A DNA stretch of 64,000 nucleotides from assembly GCF_003313385.1 (NCBI RefSeq), contig NZ_QMHN01000007.1, positions 153,646 to 217,645 of the forward strand, given 5' to 3'. The position numbers and the translations under genes were made by a program. The notes beneath the pieces are model-generated. The model made no database searches. It was not told the DNA's origin and saw only the letters and a program-made list of their open reading frames with translations. This DNA comes from Pedobacter chitinilyticus. GTDB taxonomy: Bacteria; Bacteroidota; Bacteroidia; Sphingobacteriales; Sphingobacteriaceae. Below, piece after piece: positions 15,263 to 25,432 of this stretch. Numbering within the stretch: position 1 is the stretch's first letter; each line of letters opens with the position of its first letter.

Positions 15263-16159
15263 CTACTTTAAGCTCATCACCTTTTCCAATAAAGGCGGAA
15301 GTCCACTTTTGTTAATTTGATCAGTATCCCAAAAACTCATTACACAACTGACGTAGTTGTTGCGTACTGGCGCTACTACAAAATAAATATTGAGTCTTTT
15401 TCCTCCTTCCATGGTCAGCAGTAAAGAACTGATTCCTGTAAAATCGTAGGTAATTTTTCGAGCGGAAACTTCTGTTCCTTCAAAAATCACCGCAACGGTA
15501 GTGTCTAAAACTGTCTTACCCTTTTTCTGATTGAAAATTCTCGCCACTTGGCTATCAATATCCTGTTGAGCACCTTTTAAAGTTGCGTGAATACTCCAAC
15601 TCATTTGTCCATAGGATGGACATTGCATGTTGTTCACTCCTCGCCAACTACAGTTTCTTCCGATCTTAATCTGTCTTCCAGCGAAATTAATGCTATCTGT
15701 ACCAAAAGAATTAAAAACACGAGGCGGTATTTTTTCATCTCTAATAAGAGGAACTAATTGCCTTTCCAAAACTTGGTTGGTTGCCATAAGAGAAGCAAAA
15801 GTGACGGCCAATATTTGATTGTTCTTGTTTTCAACAAAATAGTAGGACACGCTATTCGGCACACCTTTTGGCTCTTCATACTTTTTAACCACATAAAAAT
15901 TGCGAAACCCTAGGGTACTGTCCCCTTGCACTAAATCCTTCTCTTTAATTTTTAACTTAGAAAAATGCTTTAAGATGTTTTTCTTACTAAATTCCTCGGC
16001 TTTGGTTTGACTGGTAATTTCTATCCCATCTACATTAAAAAAATCAGTCCCATTACTATAAATTCCCTGAAGCCTACTGAACAATTGATTTTCATTTTGA
16101 GCAAAGGCCGCGAGCGCAATCAACATCACACTCACGACAATTAATATGATCTTTTTCAT
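15263..16159 (-). CDS. Exported protein of unknown function
   Basis: A 298-residue protein with a signal peptide (MKKIILIVVSVMLIALAAFAQ). The mature domain is mixed alpha/beta with four scattered cysteines, including NCSWRGVNNMQCP near the middle, which may form a disulfide. I do not recognise a family. It is the first of two exported-protein genes on this strand (61 bp to the next). Confidence 0.7.
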   Translation of the reverse strand: MKKIILIVVSVMLIALAAFAQNENQLFSRLQGIYSNGTDFFNVDGIEITSQTKAEEFSKKNILKHFSKLKIKEKDLVQGDSTLGFRNFYVVKKYEEPKGVPNSVSYYFVENKNNQILAVTFASLMATNQVLERQLVPLIRDEKIPPRVFNSFGTDSINFAGRQIKIGRNCSWRGVNNMQCPSYGQMSWSIHATLKGAQQDIDSQVARIFNQKKGKTVLDTTVAVIFEGTEVSARKITYDFTGISSLLLTMEGGKRLNIYFVVAPVRNNYVSCVMSFWDTDQINKSGLPPLLEKVMSLK

Positions 16160-16370
16160 TTTATGGATGATTAGTATGCTTCAAAACTACATAGCTTAAA
16201 TCCATCGAATAATCTCAATAAGATATATACGCGTACTCAAATAAATCTTTTAAGATATTAATCTAGTCATTTCAATCAAATCACAAATCTAAAAGATACA
16301 ATGAATTTGTTTTTATAGCCAAAAATTATTCTTTTACCACTATATTTACTTATAGAATAATCTTTTAACG

Positions 16371-17324
16371 ATGAACGAGCAAGCTAATTTCTTTGAACGC
16401 ATCAAGCAAACACTACCCAGTTATCAAAATTTAGCACAGAGTGTTGCTGATATTTTAGGAATCAGCATTAACGAAGCTTATAAAAAGATACGGGGCACCA
16501 GTCTTTTGAACATCAATCAAATCACGAAGTTGTCTGATGGCTTTAGCATACCTTTCCAATATCAACCTAGTCAATTACCTACTGTTACCTTTAATTACGT
16601 AAGTCACAGCGACCAAGCAGAACACATGACTGAATATTTAAAGGAAATGTTGGCTACGATGAAACAGATTCAAAAAAGCAAGCAAAAACACATTACGGTA
16701 ACCAGCGATGATGTGCCTATTTTCCATTTCTTCAAATATCCTACGCTAACGGCTTTCAAATTGTTTTACTGGGCAAATAACCCTAGCATGCAGCAGTTTG
16801 ATTTTGAGAAATTACCTAGCAGCATTTTAGATATCGCCTTGGAGCTTCATCAGGTTTATCTGGAAATTCCAAGTACCGAAATTTGGGCCAAAGACACCAT
16901 ACATGGCACCATTGAACAAATAAGATATAGTTTTGAAGCTGGCCACATCGGCAATAAGGCTGATGCTGTAGCCATTGTGGAACAGTTACGATACTGCCTT
17001 ACAGATATTAGCATGTACGCCATTGGCAGTAAAAAAACCATCGACAACACCCATTCTTTTAACTGGTATCATTGCGATGTATTGGGTGGCATCACCTACA
17101 TGGTTGATCTCGAGCAATCAATGTTGTGCTACAACAGATTTAACACCTACAATTACCTGAAAACCGAAGACCAAACTTTTTGTCTACAAACTAAAGAATG
17201 GATCAAAGGATTGATCAATAAATCGATGGCTTTTAGTGGACAGGGCGAAAAACATCGAAACAAATACCTTTACCAAGCTTTTGCCGAGTGCGACAAGCTG
17301 ATTGACGAGATCAACAAAGCTTAA
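16371..17324 (+). CDS. Helix-turn-helix regulator-like protein
   Basis: A 317-residue protein without signal peptide. The N-terminal 65 residues look like a lambda-repressor-type DNA-binding domain (NLAQSVADILGISINEAYKKIRG, then INQITKLSDGFSIPF). The remaining 250 residues are a mostly helical domain that I do not recognise. It is convergent with the mannobiose epimerase gene and overlaps its 3' end by 14 bases. A role in controlling the mannan locus is possible but unsupported beyond position. Confidence 0.65.
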   Translation: MNEQANFFERIKQTLPSYQNLAQSVADILGISINEAYKKIRGTSLLNINQITKLSDGFSIPFQYQPSQLPTVTFNYVSHSDQAEHMTEYLKEMLATMKQIQKSKQKHITVTSDDVPIFHFFKYPTLTAFKLFYWANNPSMQQFDFEKLPSSILDIALELHQVYLEIPSTEIWAKDTIHGTIEQIRYSFEAGHIGNKADAVAIVEQLRYCLTDISMYAIGSKKTIDNTHSFNWYHCDVLGGITYMVDLEQSMLCYNRFNTYNYLKTEDQTFCLQTKEWIKGLINKSMAFSGQGEKHRNKYLYQAFAECDKLIDEINKA

Positions 17325-18513
17325 TTCGCGAAATTCGTTTAATCAATTCTATGCAGGCTCTGCCATTATGATAAGGGCATTTCCAAAAACCTGCTTTCAC
17401 TTCATCCATAGGGTTGAGGTTTTCATCAACACCCCAAAACCATTCACCATTTGTTTTATCCTTGAGGTATTTTTTCACAAAAGCCCAGCTATTTAAGGAT
17501 TGTTGCAGGTACTGTTGCTTTGCCGACAATTGCCAAGCGTTAAAGAAACCCACCATGGCTTCAGCTTGGGGCCACCAATGATATTCTTTTATCCAACGAT
17601 TTGTTGTCCCATCATATTCATACAGCAATCCACCATTTTCAGCTAAACCTATAGCGGCGGCATCAGCCATCTTTAAAGCCAATTGTTTAAAATGGACCAT
17701 CTGCGTTTGATCGTTGATGATTTCAGCAGCTTCAAACAATAACCAGGCCGCCTCAATATCGTGCCCGAAAGAAACCAAGGAAGATTTCACTTCCCAGTTC
17801 TCCGCAAAAAACAAATGCAAATGGAAGCGCTTAGAATCGACAATATGTTCACGAAAATTGTTCAACAGTTGGATAATGGCATTTTTCAATGCTCCATTGG
17901 GCCAAACGCTATACAAATTGGCATAAGCTTCTATCACATGCAAATGTGTATTCATCGATTTTTTTTCGTTCTGATCTTTCTCGCTTAAACGCAAATCGGC
18001 AATAAGTCCCCAAGCTTGGTCATGCGCTTCAATGTAGCCCGTAAACACTTCATCGTAGCTATATTTTTCAAGCAATTGATAGGTAGCTTTTGCTAGCTCA
18101 AGGGCTTCTTCGTTTCGGGTAGCTTTATAGTATTCACTTAAAGCATAAACGGCAAAAGCCTGTCCGTAAACTTGCTTTTTGCCATCCAACAAAGTGCCAT
18201 CAGGGTTTAACGACCAAAAGAATCCTCCATTGAGCTCATCATTAAAAAAGTCGAGTAAGTAACGATAGGCTCGGTCGGCAAGCTTCAAATCACTTTCTTT
18301 ATTGCTTAACAGATATGCCGACGAAAAAGTATAAAGGATGCGGGCATTCAACACCAATCCCTTAGCCGCAGGTTGGGCTTGGTTCAAATAATCTACCTGC
18401 GCATAAAAACCACCTTGCTGTTCATCCACGGTATAGGTAGACCACCATTGCAATAGATGATTTAATTCTGTTTTTAGTTCTTGTTGATATTGTTCAATGG
18501 TGATGGAACCCAT
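17311..18513 (-). CDS. AGE-family epimerase, probable mannobiose 2-epimerase
   Basis: A 400-residue (alpha/alpha)6-barrel enzyme of the N-acylglucosamine 2-epimerase family. Motifs of the cellobiose/mannobiose 2-epimerases are visible: NTHLH at 188-192, GHDIEA with His251, and the C-terminal YHNGR with His382; the two late histidines are the acid/base pair in characterised members. It should epimerise the reducing mannose of beta-1,4-mannobiose to glucose, giving mannosylglucose. Only 2 bp separate it from the mannosylglucose phosphorylase gene, as in the mannan pathway described in Bacteroides fragilis. Specificity is inferred from that neighbourhood. Confidence 0.88.
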   Translation of the reverse strand: MGSITIEQYQQELKTELNHLLQWWSTYTVDEQQGGFYAQVDYLNQAQPAAKGLVLNARILYTFSSAYLLSNKESDLKLADRAYRYLLDFFNDELNGGFFWSLNPDGTLLDGKKQVYGQAFAVYALSEYYKATRNEEALELAKATYQLLEKYSYDEVFTGYIEAHDQAWGLIADLRLSEKDQNEKKSMNTHLHVIEAYANLYSVWPNGALKNAIIQLLNNFREHIVDSKRFHLHLFFAENWEVKSSLVSFGHDIEAAWLLFEAAEIINDQTQMVHFKQLALKMADAAAIGLAENGGLLYEYDGTTNRWIKEYHWWPQAEAMVGFFNAWQLSAKQQYLQQSLNSWAFVKKYLKDKTNGEWFWGVDENLNPMDEVKAGFWKCPYHNGRACIELIKRISRIKLC

Positions 18514-18515
18514 GC

Positions 18516-19736
18516 CTACAAACTTACCCTTTCATTCAAATTTACCATTGTATTCTTTTCTCGGTTAATTTTTTGGTTGTTGTCGATGATATTGATAATC
18601 GTTTGAACAGAAGTGGCAGATCTCAAGCCGTCTTCAGGATTGTGGGTTACATAATCCAACAATTGCGCTATACTGGTGGTAGCCACATGCATTCTAGTAT
18701 CTGAAGAAGCGTAATAAATATACACCGTTCCGTCATCGTCTAATATCCAGCCATTGGAAAAAATCACGTTCGACACGTCGCCTACTCTTTCTATCCCTTC
18801 GGGTGCAATAAAATAGCCTGCTGGCTTATGTGTTACCTTGGTTAGGTCGTTTAAATCGGTCATGAACATATACAGTACGTACCTTAAACCCGCGGCGGTA
18901 TTTCGTACGCCGTGCGCCAAATGCAACCAGCCTTTTTCGCTTTTAATTGGCGCTGGTCCTTGACCATTTTTGGCTTCGTAAACAGTATGATATTGCTTTT
19001 GGTCAATCACTTTTTCTTCTTTTACTTCGGCATTTTCAATAGTATCAGACAAGCCAAACCCAATTCCGCCACCATTTCCAGCTTCAATGAAACTATCTTG
19101 CGGACGGGTGTAAAATGCGTATTTCCCATTCACAAACTCAGGATGCAATACCACGTTTCGTTGTTGTGCCGAATTGGTTTTTAAATCAGCTAAACGCTCC
19201 CAATTTTCAAGGTCCTTGGTTCGGGCAATACCGCATTGTGCGATGGCTGCCGACTGGTCTCCTTTACTGGCTTTCGGGTCTCTCCTTTCCGTACAAAACA
19301 AACCGTAAATCCAACCGTCTTCGTGAGCTACCAACCTGATATCGTAAATATTCGTGTCGGGATTTTCTGTTTCAGGCATCACCACAGGCTTGTCCCAAAA
19401 CTTAAACTGATCTACACCGTTTGGACTTTCAGCAATGGCAAAAAAAGACTTACGGTCATTACCTTCTATCCTTGCCATAAGGATATATTTTCCATTAAAC
19501 TTGATTGCTCCCGCATTCAGCACCGCGTTTACCCCAAATCGTTCTATCAAAAAGGGGTTGGTTAAGGGGTTAAAATCGAACCTCCAATTCAGCGGAATAT
19601 GTTGAGCCGTTAATACTGGATTTTGATACCGATGGTAGATGCCATTTTCAGTGGCTAGCTTTTGATTGGGTTCTTGTATCAATTGTTGATGAGCCTTTGT
19701 CATCTGTAAAATACGCTCTTCGAAATTTGTCTTCAT
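18516..19736 (-). CDS. GH130 4-O-beta-mannosyl-glucose phosphorylase
   Basis: A 406-residue GH130 five-bladed propeller enzyme that uses phosphate to split mannosyl-beta-1,4-glucose into mannose-1-phosphate and glucose. Asp132 in NIYDIRLV is the expected general acid, and phosphate-binding basic and histidine residues occur in TRPQDSF, HTVYEAKNGQGPAPI and LAHGVR. There is no signal peptide, so it acts in the cytoplasm. The subgroup 1 assignment (mannosylglucose rather than mannobiose) rests on the overall sequence pattern and on the adjacent epimerase. It sits between symporter and epimerase with 3- and 2-bp gaps. Confidence 0.9.
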   Translation of the reverse strand: MKTNFEERILQMTKAHQQLIQEPNQKLATENGIYHRYQNPVLTAQHIPLNWRFDFNPLTNPFLIERFGVNAVLNAGAIKFNGKYILMARIEGNDRKSFFAIAESPNGVDQFKFWDKPVVMPETENPDTNIYDIRLVAHEDGWIYGLFCTERRDPKASKGDQSAAIAQCGIARTKDLENWERLADLKTNSAQQRNVVLHPEFVNGKYAFYTRPQDSFIEAGNGGGIGFGLSDTIENAEVKEEKVIDQKQYHTVYEAKNGQGPAPIKSEKGWLHLAHGVRNTAAGLRYVLYMFMTDLNDLTKVTHKPAGYFIAPEGIERVGDVSNVIFSNGWILDDDGTVYIYYASSDTRMHVATTSIAQLLDYVTHNPEDGLRSATSVQTIINIIDNNQKINREKNTMVNLNERVSL

Positions 19737-19739
19737 GTT

Positions 19740-21566
19740 TTAATCTTCTAATCTATTCCACCAGGTTCTTTTTAAAATAACTACGATAACGGCTAAAACA
19801 GCCAAATTCACGGCCAACTGCGTGTACATTCCCGTAATGAGGTACATGGGAAATATGGTTAAGCAGAGTTGGGCAACAACCCCCAAAATCACGTTGAACA
19901 TGTCTAACTTAAAATTTTTATTGCCCTCGAAAGTAGGTTCTTCTGCTACTACCAATTCATGGATGGGCTGCCAAAAGCCCCAAGGTTTTACATTTTTATA
20001 AAATGATTTTAAAACGGTCACATCTGTTGGCGGAGCAGCATATGTACCCACTACACAGCCAATAAGGGAAAGCACAAAAAGTGCTGGCCACCAAAATAAA
20101 GGCAATCCTGTAGTTAGGTATGGCATCAGTAAAGCTGCGCCGACACCTACCGCCATTCCCCAGAAAAAACCATTGGCATTAAAGCGCCACCAGTACCATT
20201 TTAAACAATTGGCCGCTACATAACCGCCATACAAACCACCTACTATCCATTGCAGAATATCGTTCACATCTTTGGCCAAGAAACCAAAAAACACACCCGC
20301 AGCGACTACCACCACACCTACGATGTAATTCATGGAGATAATTTTTTTGGTGGGAGCGGTTGGGTTGATGTATTTTAGGTAAATATCATTCACGATGTAG
20401 GCCTGTGCAGCATTTAAGGTTCCACTAAAAGTGCCCATAAAAGCACCCAGCAAGCCTGTTAGTACCAAACCAAGTACGCCCACTGGCAAAAAATTATTAA
20501 TGGTTGCGGGCAAAATCTTCTCAAAATCGGTAATGCCATTGGCATCTTTAAGGTAGATTTGATTATAATACAAAAGTGCCAATACGGTTAAACCAGTCAC
20601 CATGGTGTATCTGATAGGCAGCAAAACGATGCTCACAAAGCCCGTCATTTTACTGGCTTCCTTAGGACTTCTGGTACTCAATATTTTTTGCATATCATAA
20701 TTAGGTGCTGGGCCAGCCAATGAGGCAAAAACACCCTTCAATAACATCATCATAAAGAAAAGACCAAACAGACTAAAACCGTCATCAGCAATTTTCTGAT
20801 TGGCTTCTGCCGCAATCTTGCTCCAGTCGAGATTGAGTTTCCAACCAAAGAAAGGGTCGTTCCAACCATGGGGTACATTTAAACTTTGAGTAGCTAAATG
20901 CTGTACGGCAATGACACCGATAGCCAAACAGGCCATGGTCATGATGATGTATTTAATGGCATCGCCCAAAACAATGCTATGCATCCCTCCCAAAATGGAA
21001 TAGAACATGGCAAACAGCGTGAAGACAATGCCATAAAAATGCGGCACATATTTATCCGTAATATGAAAAGGCACATATTCCTTCACATAGTCCCATGGCA
21101 CAAACACTTGGATGAACTTGCCCAAACCAATAAAACCGTAAGCCAAAAAACCGAGGCAGCTAATAAGCGCAAAGGCAATGACAATGGCATGGGAGCCGTT
21201 CACTCCTTTTCCGACTAGGCCAAATCGCGTCTTTAACCATTCGGCACCTGTAGTCGCATTCGACCTTCTTAACCATTTGGACAAAAACATCATCATAAAC
21301 ACTTGGTTAAACACTGGCCACAGCCAAGGAATCCAGATGCTTTTGAAGCCATAAACAAAGCATAGCGCCACCATCCACATGGTGCCACTGATGTCGAACA
21401 TATCACTGGCATCGCTAAGCCCCAACATATACCAAGGCAGCTTTTTACCGCCCATGAGATAACTTTCTTTGTCCTGTTTGGCTTTATTCTTCATGTAAAA
21501 ACCAATCAGCACCATAGTGGCGAGATAAATGACGAGGATAGCGATGTCGATGATTTGCAACTTCAT
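19740..21566 (-). CDS. Sodium/solute symporter (SSS family), sugar uptake
   Basis: A 608-residue transporter with about fourteen helices in the LeuT-like SSS pattern. It opens with IIDIAILVIYLATMVLIGFYM, then GLSDASDMFDISGTMWM in the first core repeat where substrate and sodium bind. In the B. fragilis mannan pathway a cation symporter lies in the same gene cluster and is proposed to bring mannobiose across the inner membrane; the same role is inferred here. It is 8 bp from the mannanase gene and 3 bp from the phosphorylase gene. Confidence 0.88.
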   Translation of the reverse strand: MKLQIIDIAILVIYLATMVLIGFYMKNKAKQDKESYLMGGKKLPWYMLGLSDASDMFDISGTMWMVALCFVYGFKSIWIPWLWPVFNQVFMMMFLSKWLRRSNATTGAEWLKTRFGLVGKGVNGSHAIVIAFALISCLGFLAYGFIGLGKFIQVFVPWDYVKEYVPFHITDKYVPHFYGIVFTLFAMFYSILGGMHSIVLGDAIKYIIMTMACLAIGVIAVQHLATQSLNVPHGWNDPFFGWKLNLDWSKIAAEANQKIADDGFSLFGLFFMMMLLKGVFASLAGPAPNYDMQKILSTRSPKEASKMTGFVSIVLLPIRYTMVTGLTVLALLYYNQIYLKDANGITDFEKILPATINNFLPVGVLGLVLTGLLGAFMGTFSGTLNAAQAYIVNDIYLKYINPTAPTKKIISMNYIVGVVVVAAGVFFGFLAKDVNDILQWIVGGLYGGYVAANCLKWYWWRFNANGFFWGMAVGVGAALLMPYLTTGLPLFWWPALFVLSLIGCVVGTYAAPPTDVTVLKSFYKNVKPWGFWQPIHELVVAEEPTFEGNKNFKLDMFNVILGVVAQLCLTIFPMYLITGMYTQLAVNLAVLAVIVVILKRTWWNRLED

Positions 21567-21574
21567 TAGTTTGG

Positions 21575-22711
21575 TTAGTTTGTTTGGTTTTGGTATATCT
21601 TTTTGTTACGGAGTTTTTTCTCCAACAACACTTTTGGATTTTGGGAGAAGCGTTTAAAATCTTCGGCCGAAATGCCTCCTTTGTATGGAGCATAGTAATG
21701 CATTTTTTTGGAAGATGGCATGTAACCTGCGTTGCGCCAAACAAGTACATACGAAAGCGGATAATCTTTAATGGCAGGCCACAAAGTACCTGTCCACCAA
21801 TTTGGGTCGGGCACATTTTCGAAGCCTGTTTCGGCAAAGGCGGCTAGCTTATTTTTTTCGGCAGCTAGCTTGGTCACTATTTCCGATTGTCTTTTGATTT
21901 CCTGGATAAAGTTCTCTTTCTTCTTCAGGTCAAATTGATAGGTATCAAAACTCAATACGTCTACATAGTCATCTCCAGGATAACTGCGTAAAAAATCGGC
22001 TTCAGTTTTAAAATCATTGGTATTGTACACCATTATCAGGTGGTCTATTTTTTTGGTGTTCCTCAAATAATCGGTCGTGAATTGCCAAATCTCCTTCATT
22101 TCTGTTGGCGTGGTGGTATTACTGCCCCACCAAAACCAACGCCCTGTAAGCTCATGAAAAGGCCTAAACAACACTGGAATGTATTCGCCTTTGGGGCCTT
22201 TTAAGCTCAACAGAAAATTGGCAGCCTTATCCAACCATTGTTTATACAGCTCGTGCTTATCGCCCTTTGGCAAAATAGCCTTTACCGTATTGTGAGTAGT
22301 ATCCCATGAGGAGCCGCCCGTTAAGGGATTATCAAAATGCCAACTAATGGTGATGACCGCTCCTCTTTCGTAACCTGCTTTGATGTAAGTCTTCATTTTC
22401 TCAAAAGGCACGCCATCGATGTTATTTGCCGAACCATGTTCAATTCTTCCGATATCCCATCCATACACGGCTGGATAATCGCCCGCCGTTTCCTTCACAT
22501 CGCTTCTTCCCTCTTGATATTTCCAGCCTACGCCATAAGCCAAATCATCCTGATGGCCAAATAAAACATACTTTTTGCTTAAGGCATGTAAGTTTTGGTA
22601 CAAGGCTTTTGTTTCCTTTGTAGAATTGGAATGACTGAGCTTTTGGGCCAGCACATTTTGCAAGCTAATTAAAGCAATCACCAAAGGGAGCAGGGTTATT
22701 TTTTTGAGCAT
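21575..22711 (-). CDS. GH26 beta-mannanase
   Basis: A 378-residue secreted enzyme with a signal peptide ending near VLAQ (residue 23) and one GH26 TIM-barrel. The acid/base Glu187 is in FRPFHELTG followed by the family's WFWWG, and the nucleophile Glu294 is in AFAETGFE. Such enzymes cut internal beta-1,4-mannosidic bonds or release mannobiose. No lipobox is seen, so it is periplasmic or secreted. Its product suits the downstream symporter, epimerase and phosphorylase. Confidence 0.93.
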   Translation of the reverse strand: MLKKITLLPLVIALISLQNVLAQKLSHSNSTKETKALYQNLHALSKKYVLFGHQDDLAYGVGWKYQEGRSDVKETAGDYPAVYGWDIGRIEHGSANNIDGVPFEKMKTYIKAGYERGAVITISWHFDNPLTGGSSWDTTHNTVKAILPKGDKHELYKQWLDKAANFLLSLKGPKGEYIPVLFRPFHELTGRWFWWGSNTTTPTEMKEIWQFTTDYLRNTKKIDHLIMVYNTNDFKTEADFLRSYPGDDYVDVLSFDTYQFDLKKKENFIQEIKRQSEIVTKLAAEKNKLAAFAETGFENVPDPNWWTGTLWPAIKDYPLSYVLVWRNAGYMPSSKKMHYYAPYKGGISAEDFKRFSQNPKVLLEKKLRNKKIYQNQTN

Positions 22712-22720
22712 AAATAAAGA

Positions 22721-23740
22721 TTAATAGAAGCCAACATCGTCAATGTAAACCTGCGAAGCGAAATTGCTAAATTCCTGAAAGGTAATGTATTCGATGGTTG
22801 CGGGGTTACCAATATTGATTAGAGGCACTTGATAGTCCGTCCATTTTCCTTCGTTCAAAATCAATTCGTAAGTTGCTGCCGCTGGCGTTACCGAAATTCT
22901 AATTTTCTTACCCTGCGTGCCTGTGCCACCAAAAATGGATATTTTCACCATGCTGTAACCTGTGGTATTGAACTTGGACACCAATCTAAATCTTACCGCA
23001 CCAAAACCTACATACGTCGCTTTAATGGCTGCTGTACCTCTTCTGTTATTTTCGGTACTGGCGAAGTTAAGCGTGCTCGAATAAGAGGTATTGGTCCACG
23101 AGTTCCTCAAGGCATCATCAAAAATGGTGTGTTTTAGACCGAAAGTTTTAGTGGCTGTTACCGAACCTACAGGGGTAGTAACCACCACAGGACCATAAGT
23201 TACACCCGTAGGCACTTTGACTTTGATTTGCGTTTGAGTGCTGGAAACGATGGTCGCATTTACACCATTGATGGTCACTGCGCTCAATCCTTTAAAGTAA
23301 TTACCAGCAATGGTGATTTCATCATCCGGCACCCCAGCACCTGGCGAAAAATCTTCAACCAATGGAGAGGGTTGCCTAATTTTAAAATTAAGTGTTGCGG
23401 TTCCGTATTTGGTAGTTACCGTAATGGGGTTGTTAATAGGATCAGTCAAGTTTGCTGGAATTTTAACCGTAATCCCATTATCTTCGGCATAAGTAAGCGA
23501 ATCCGCAGCAAGCGTTCCGTTAAAGTCAACCTTTTGGGTGCTTTTTAAGTTTGTGCCCTTAATGATGATCCAATCACCATAATCAACTGCCTGTAGCTCG
23601 GTACCTCTGTTGGTTAAATTAGTAATTGCCGTAAGTGTTGGTGGCGCGGTATTTTCTTCTTTATCTTTTTTGCAACCAAGGAGCACCAGCATTGCTACGG
23701 CAATGAAGTAGGCACCAAAATATTTTGCTATCGTTTTCAT
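22721..23740 (-). CDS. Surface glycan-binding lipoprotein with TIG domains
   Basis: A 339-residue lipoprotein (lipobox LVLLGC, Cys23, then charged KKDKEE). Two IPT/TIG immunoglobulin-like domains follow at about 40-120 and 125-200, and a C-terminal beta-sandwich (about 205-339) is likely to bind glycan. It sits directly after susD, the usual place of the SusE-like surface binding protein in polysaccharide loci. It probably helps capture mannan at the cell surface. Confidence 0.85.
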   Translation of the reverse strand: MKTIAKYFGAYFIAVAMLVLLGCKKDKEENTAPPTLTAITNLTNRGTELQAVDYGDWIIIKGTNLKSTQKVDFNGTLAADSLTYAEDNGITVKIPANLTDPINNPITVTTKYGTATLNFKIRQPSPLVEDFSPGAGVPDDEITIAGNYFKGLSAVTINGVNATIVSSTQTQIKVKVPTGVTYGPVVVTTPVGSVTATKTFGLKHTIFDDALRNSWTNTSYSSTLNFASTENNRRGTAAIKATYVGFGAVRFRLVSKFNTTGYSMVKISIFGGTGTQGKKIRISVTPAAATYELILNEGKWTDYQVPLINIGNPATIEYITFQEFSNFASQVYIDDVGFY

Positions 23741-23768
23741 CTGTTCAACTATTTAGTCATTTAATGAT

Positions 23769-25421
23769 TTACCAGCCTGGATTATTAGTTCTGTTGAGCG
23801 CTGTATTTGAATTTAGTTCGCCTAACGGAATAGGATACAATAGGTTTTTATTAGCTCGTAGTTTAGAGATATTGTTTTGCCCCGTGCCAATTTTATTCAT
23901 CACCTGCAAATAAATACCCCAACGCATCAAATCAAACCGCCTAATACCTTCCAGATTAAATTCCCTTGCTCTTTCGGCCAATACAAAACTTCTAAACTGC
24001 TCAGAGGTCATGCCTGCAGGCGCGTAAGCCTCTGGTACTGGTGTAGCAGGTGTACCTGTCTTCAAATAAGCTCTCAATCTTACCTCATTCAGGGCGTTAT
24101 AAGCTAAGGTAGTTGCGCCATTCACTTCATTTTCGGCTTCAGCGTACATCAGATAAACCTCTGCATAGCGCAATAAAGGGACAAAAGCGTCACTTCTTAC
24201 CACCGTTGGCTCCGTTACGCTGTATTTAATTGTATAAGCACGTTCTGCCGTGGTAGAACCTGTATTATTATAGGTTACGCCATTAACCACTTTGTATTTT
24301 GCCGACTGCCATGAAGGATAAAAGATGTTTGTTCCTTGCAAAGTGGTATAATTATGGGTAATGCCATCCAACACCCTCGTATCAGTTTCGTCGTAATCCT
24401 TATAGTGGTTATTAGTGGTAAAAACGGCTCCCTGTCCAAAGGTTGAGCGTGCAGAAAAATAATTGCCAATTTCGTTGATAAAGCTGGTGCCCGATAGCGA
24501 TTGTAATTCCCACATTTGCTCTTTGTTGTTCCTTCCTGCAATGCTCCACAAATCTTTCCAGTTGGGGGTAAGTGCATAGGGCCCGCCAGGCACCAATAGT
24601 TCTGCGGCCTTATCCCTAGCAAGCAGGAAATAAGCCTTAGAGTCAATACCTTCCAATCCTGCCACCACTGTTTTAGCATAAGTGTAATAACCGTTATCAG
24701 TGCCACCTCTCACGGTTACGTTTCCTGTTGCAGCTCCCGAACCAATGGTTAAATAAGTTTTCGCTAAAAATGCTTTGGCTACCCCCTGATTTACTCGGCC
24801 CACTTCTCCTGCTTTGGCATGCCCTGCTGGGAATAAATTAGCTTCTGCAGACTTAAAATCGGAAATGACCACGTCATAAGTTCCTTTTACCGTCGCTCTA
24901 GGCACATTGGTTTCAGGATTACTAGCTGAAATGGTTTTCAAATGAATGGGCACTCCGCCGTACAATTGCACCAATTGGAAATAGGCCCAACCTCTTAAAA
25001 AGTAGGCTTCTCCCAAAATTCTTTTCTTTACATCTGGATCAATGTCCGTAATGTTCACTACATTTTCCAATACAGAATTTGCCCTCGAAATAATGGTGTA
25101 ACAACCTACCCAAGGCCCATCAACACCCCAATATGATTGTGGGTTACCTGCTCCTGTAGTTCCTAAATACCAATCGGCTCCTGAAACGTGGTCATCATCT
25201 AAAATAGTCATGTTCCAAAAGGGCTGCAAGTACATTTCCCAAGTGTATAAAGCAGCATATACGCCATTAATGGCCGCTTTTGCATCGCTTTCGTTTTTAT
25301 AAAAATTCTCTGGAGAATAAAATGAGTATGGTTTTTCTTCCAATGCCTTTTTGCATGAAATGGTGCTTAACAAAGCCAAACCAATTACCGATACCGTTAA
25401 ATATTTTGAAATCGTTTTCAT
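23769..25421 (-). CDS. SusD-like nutrient-binding outer membrane lipoprotein
   Basis: A 550-residue RagB/SusD family protein with lipobox LLSTISC (Cys23). The N-terminal TPR-like scaffold includes YFLRGWAYFQLVQLYGGVP, and the C-terminal part has the typical RAREFNLEGIRRFDLMRWG. It forms the lid over the SusC channel and binds oligosaccharide. The start at 25421 is chosen over 25445 because it gives a clean lipoprotein signal and leaves an 11-bp gap after susC. The ligand is presumably a manno-oligosaccharide. Confidence 0.95.
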   Translation of the reverse strand: MKTISKYLTVSVIGLALLSTISCKKALEEKPYSFYSPENFYKNESDAKAAINGVYAALYTWEMYLQPFWNMTILDDDHVSGADWYLGTTGAGNPQSYWGVDGPWVGCYTIISRANSVLENVVNITDIDPDVKKRILGEAYFLRGWAYFQLVQLYGGVPIHLKTISASNPETNVPRATVKGTYDVVISDFKSAEANLFPAGHAKAGEVGRVNQGVAKAFLAKTYLTIGSGAATGNVTVRGGTDNGYYTYAKTVVAGLEGIDSKAYFLLARDKAAELLVPGGPYALTPNWKDLWSIAGRNNKEQMWELQSLSGTSFINEIGNYFSARSTFGQGAVFTTNNHYKDYDETDTRVLDGITHNYTTLQGTNIFYPSWQSAKYKVVNGVTYNNTGSTTAERAYTIKYSVTEPTVVRSDAFVPLLRYAEVYLMYAEAENEVNGATTLAYNALNEVRLRAYLKTGTPATPVPEAYAPAGMTSEQFRSFVLAERAREFNLEGIRRFDLMRWGIYLQVMNKIGTGQNNISKLRANKNLLYPIPLGELNSNTALNRTNNPGW

Positions 25422-25432
25422 GTGGTTAAGGT

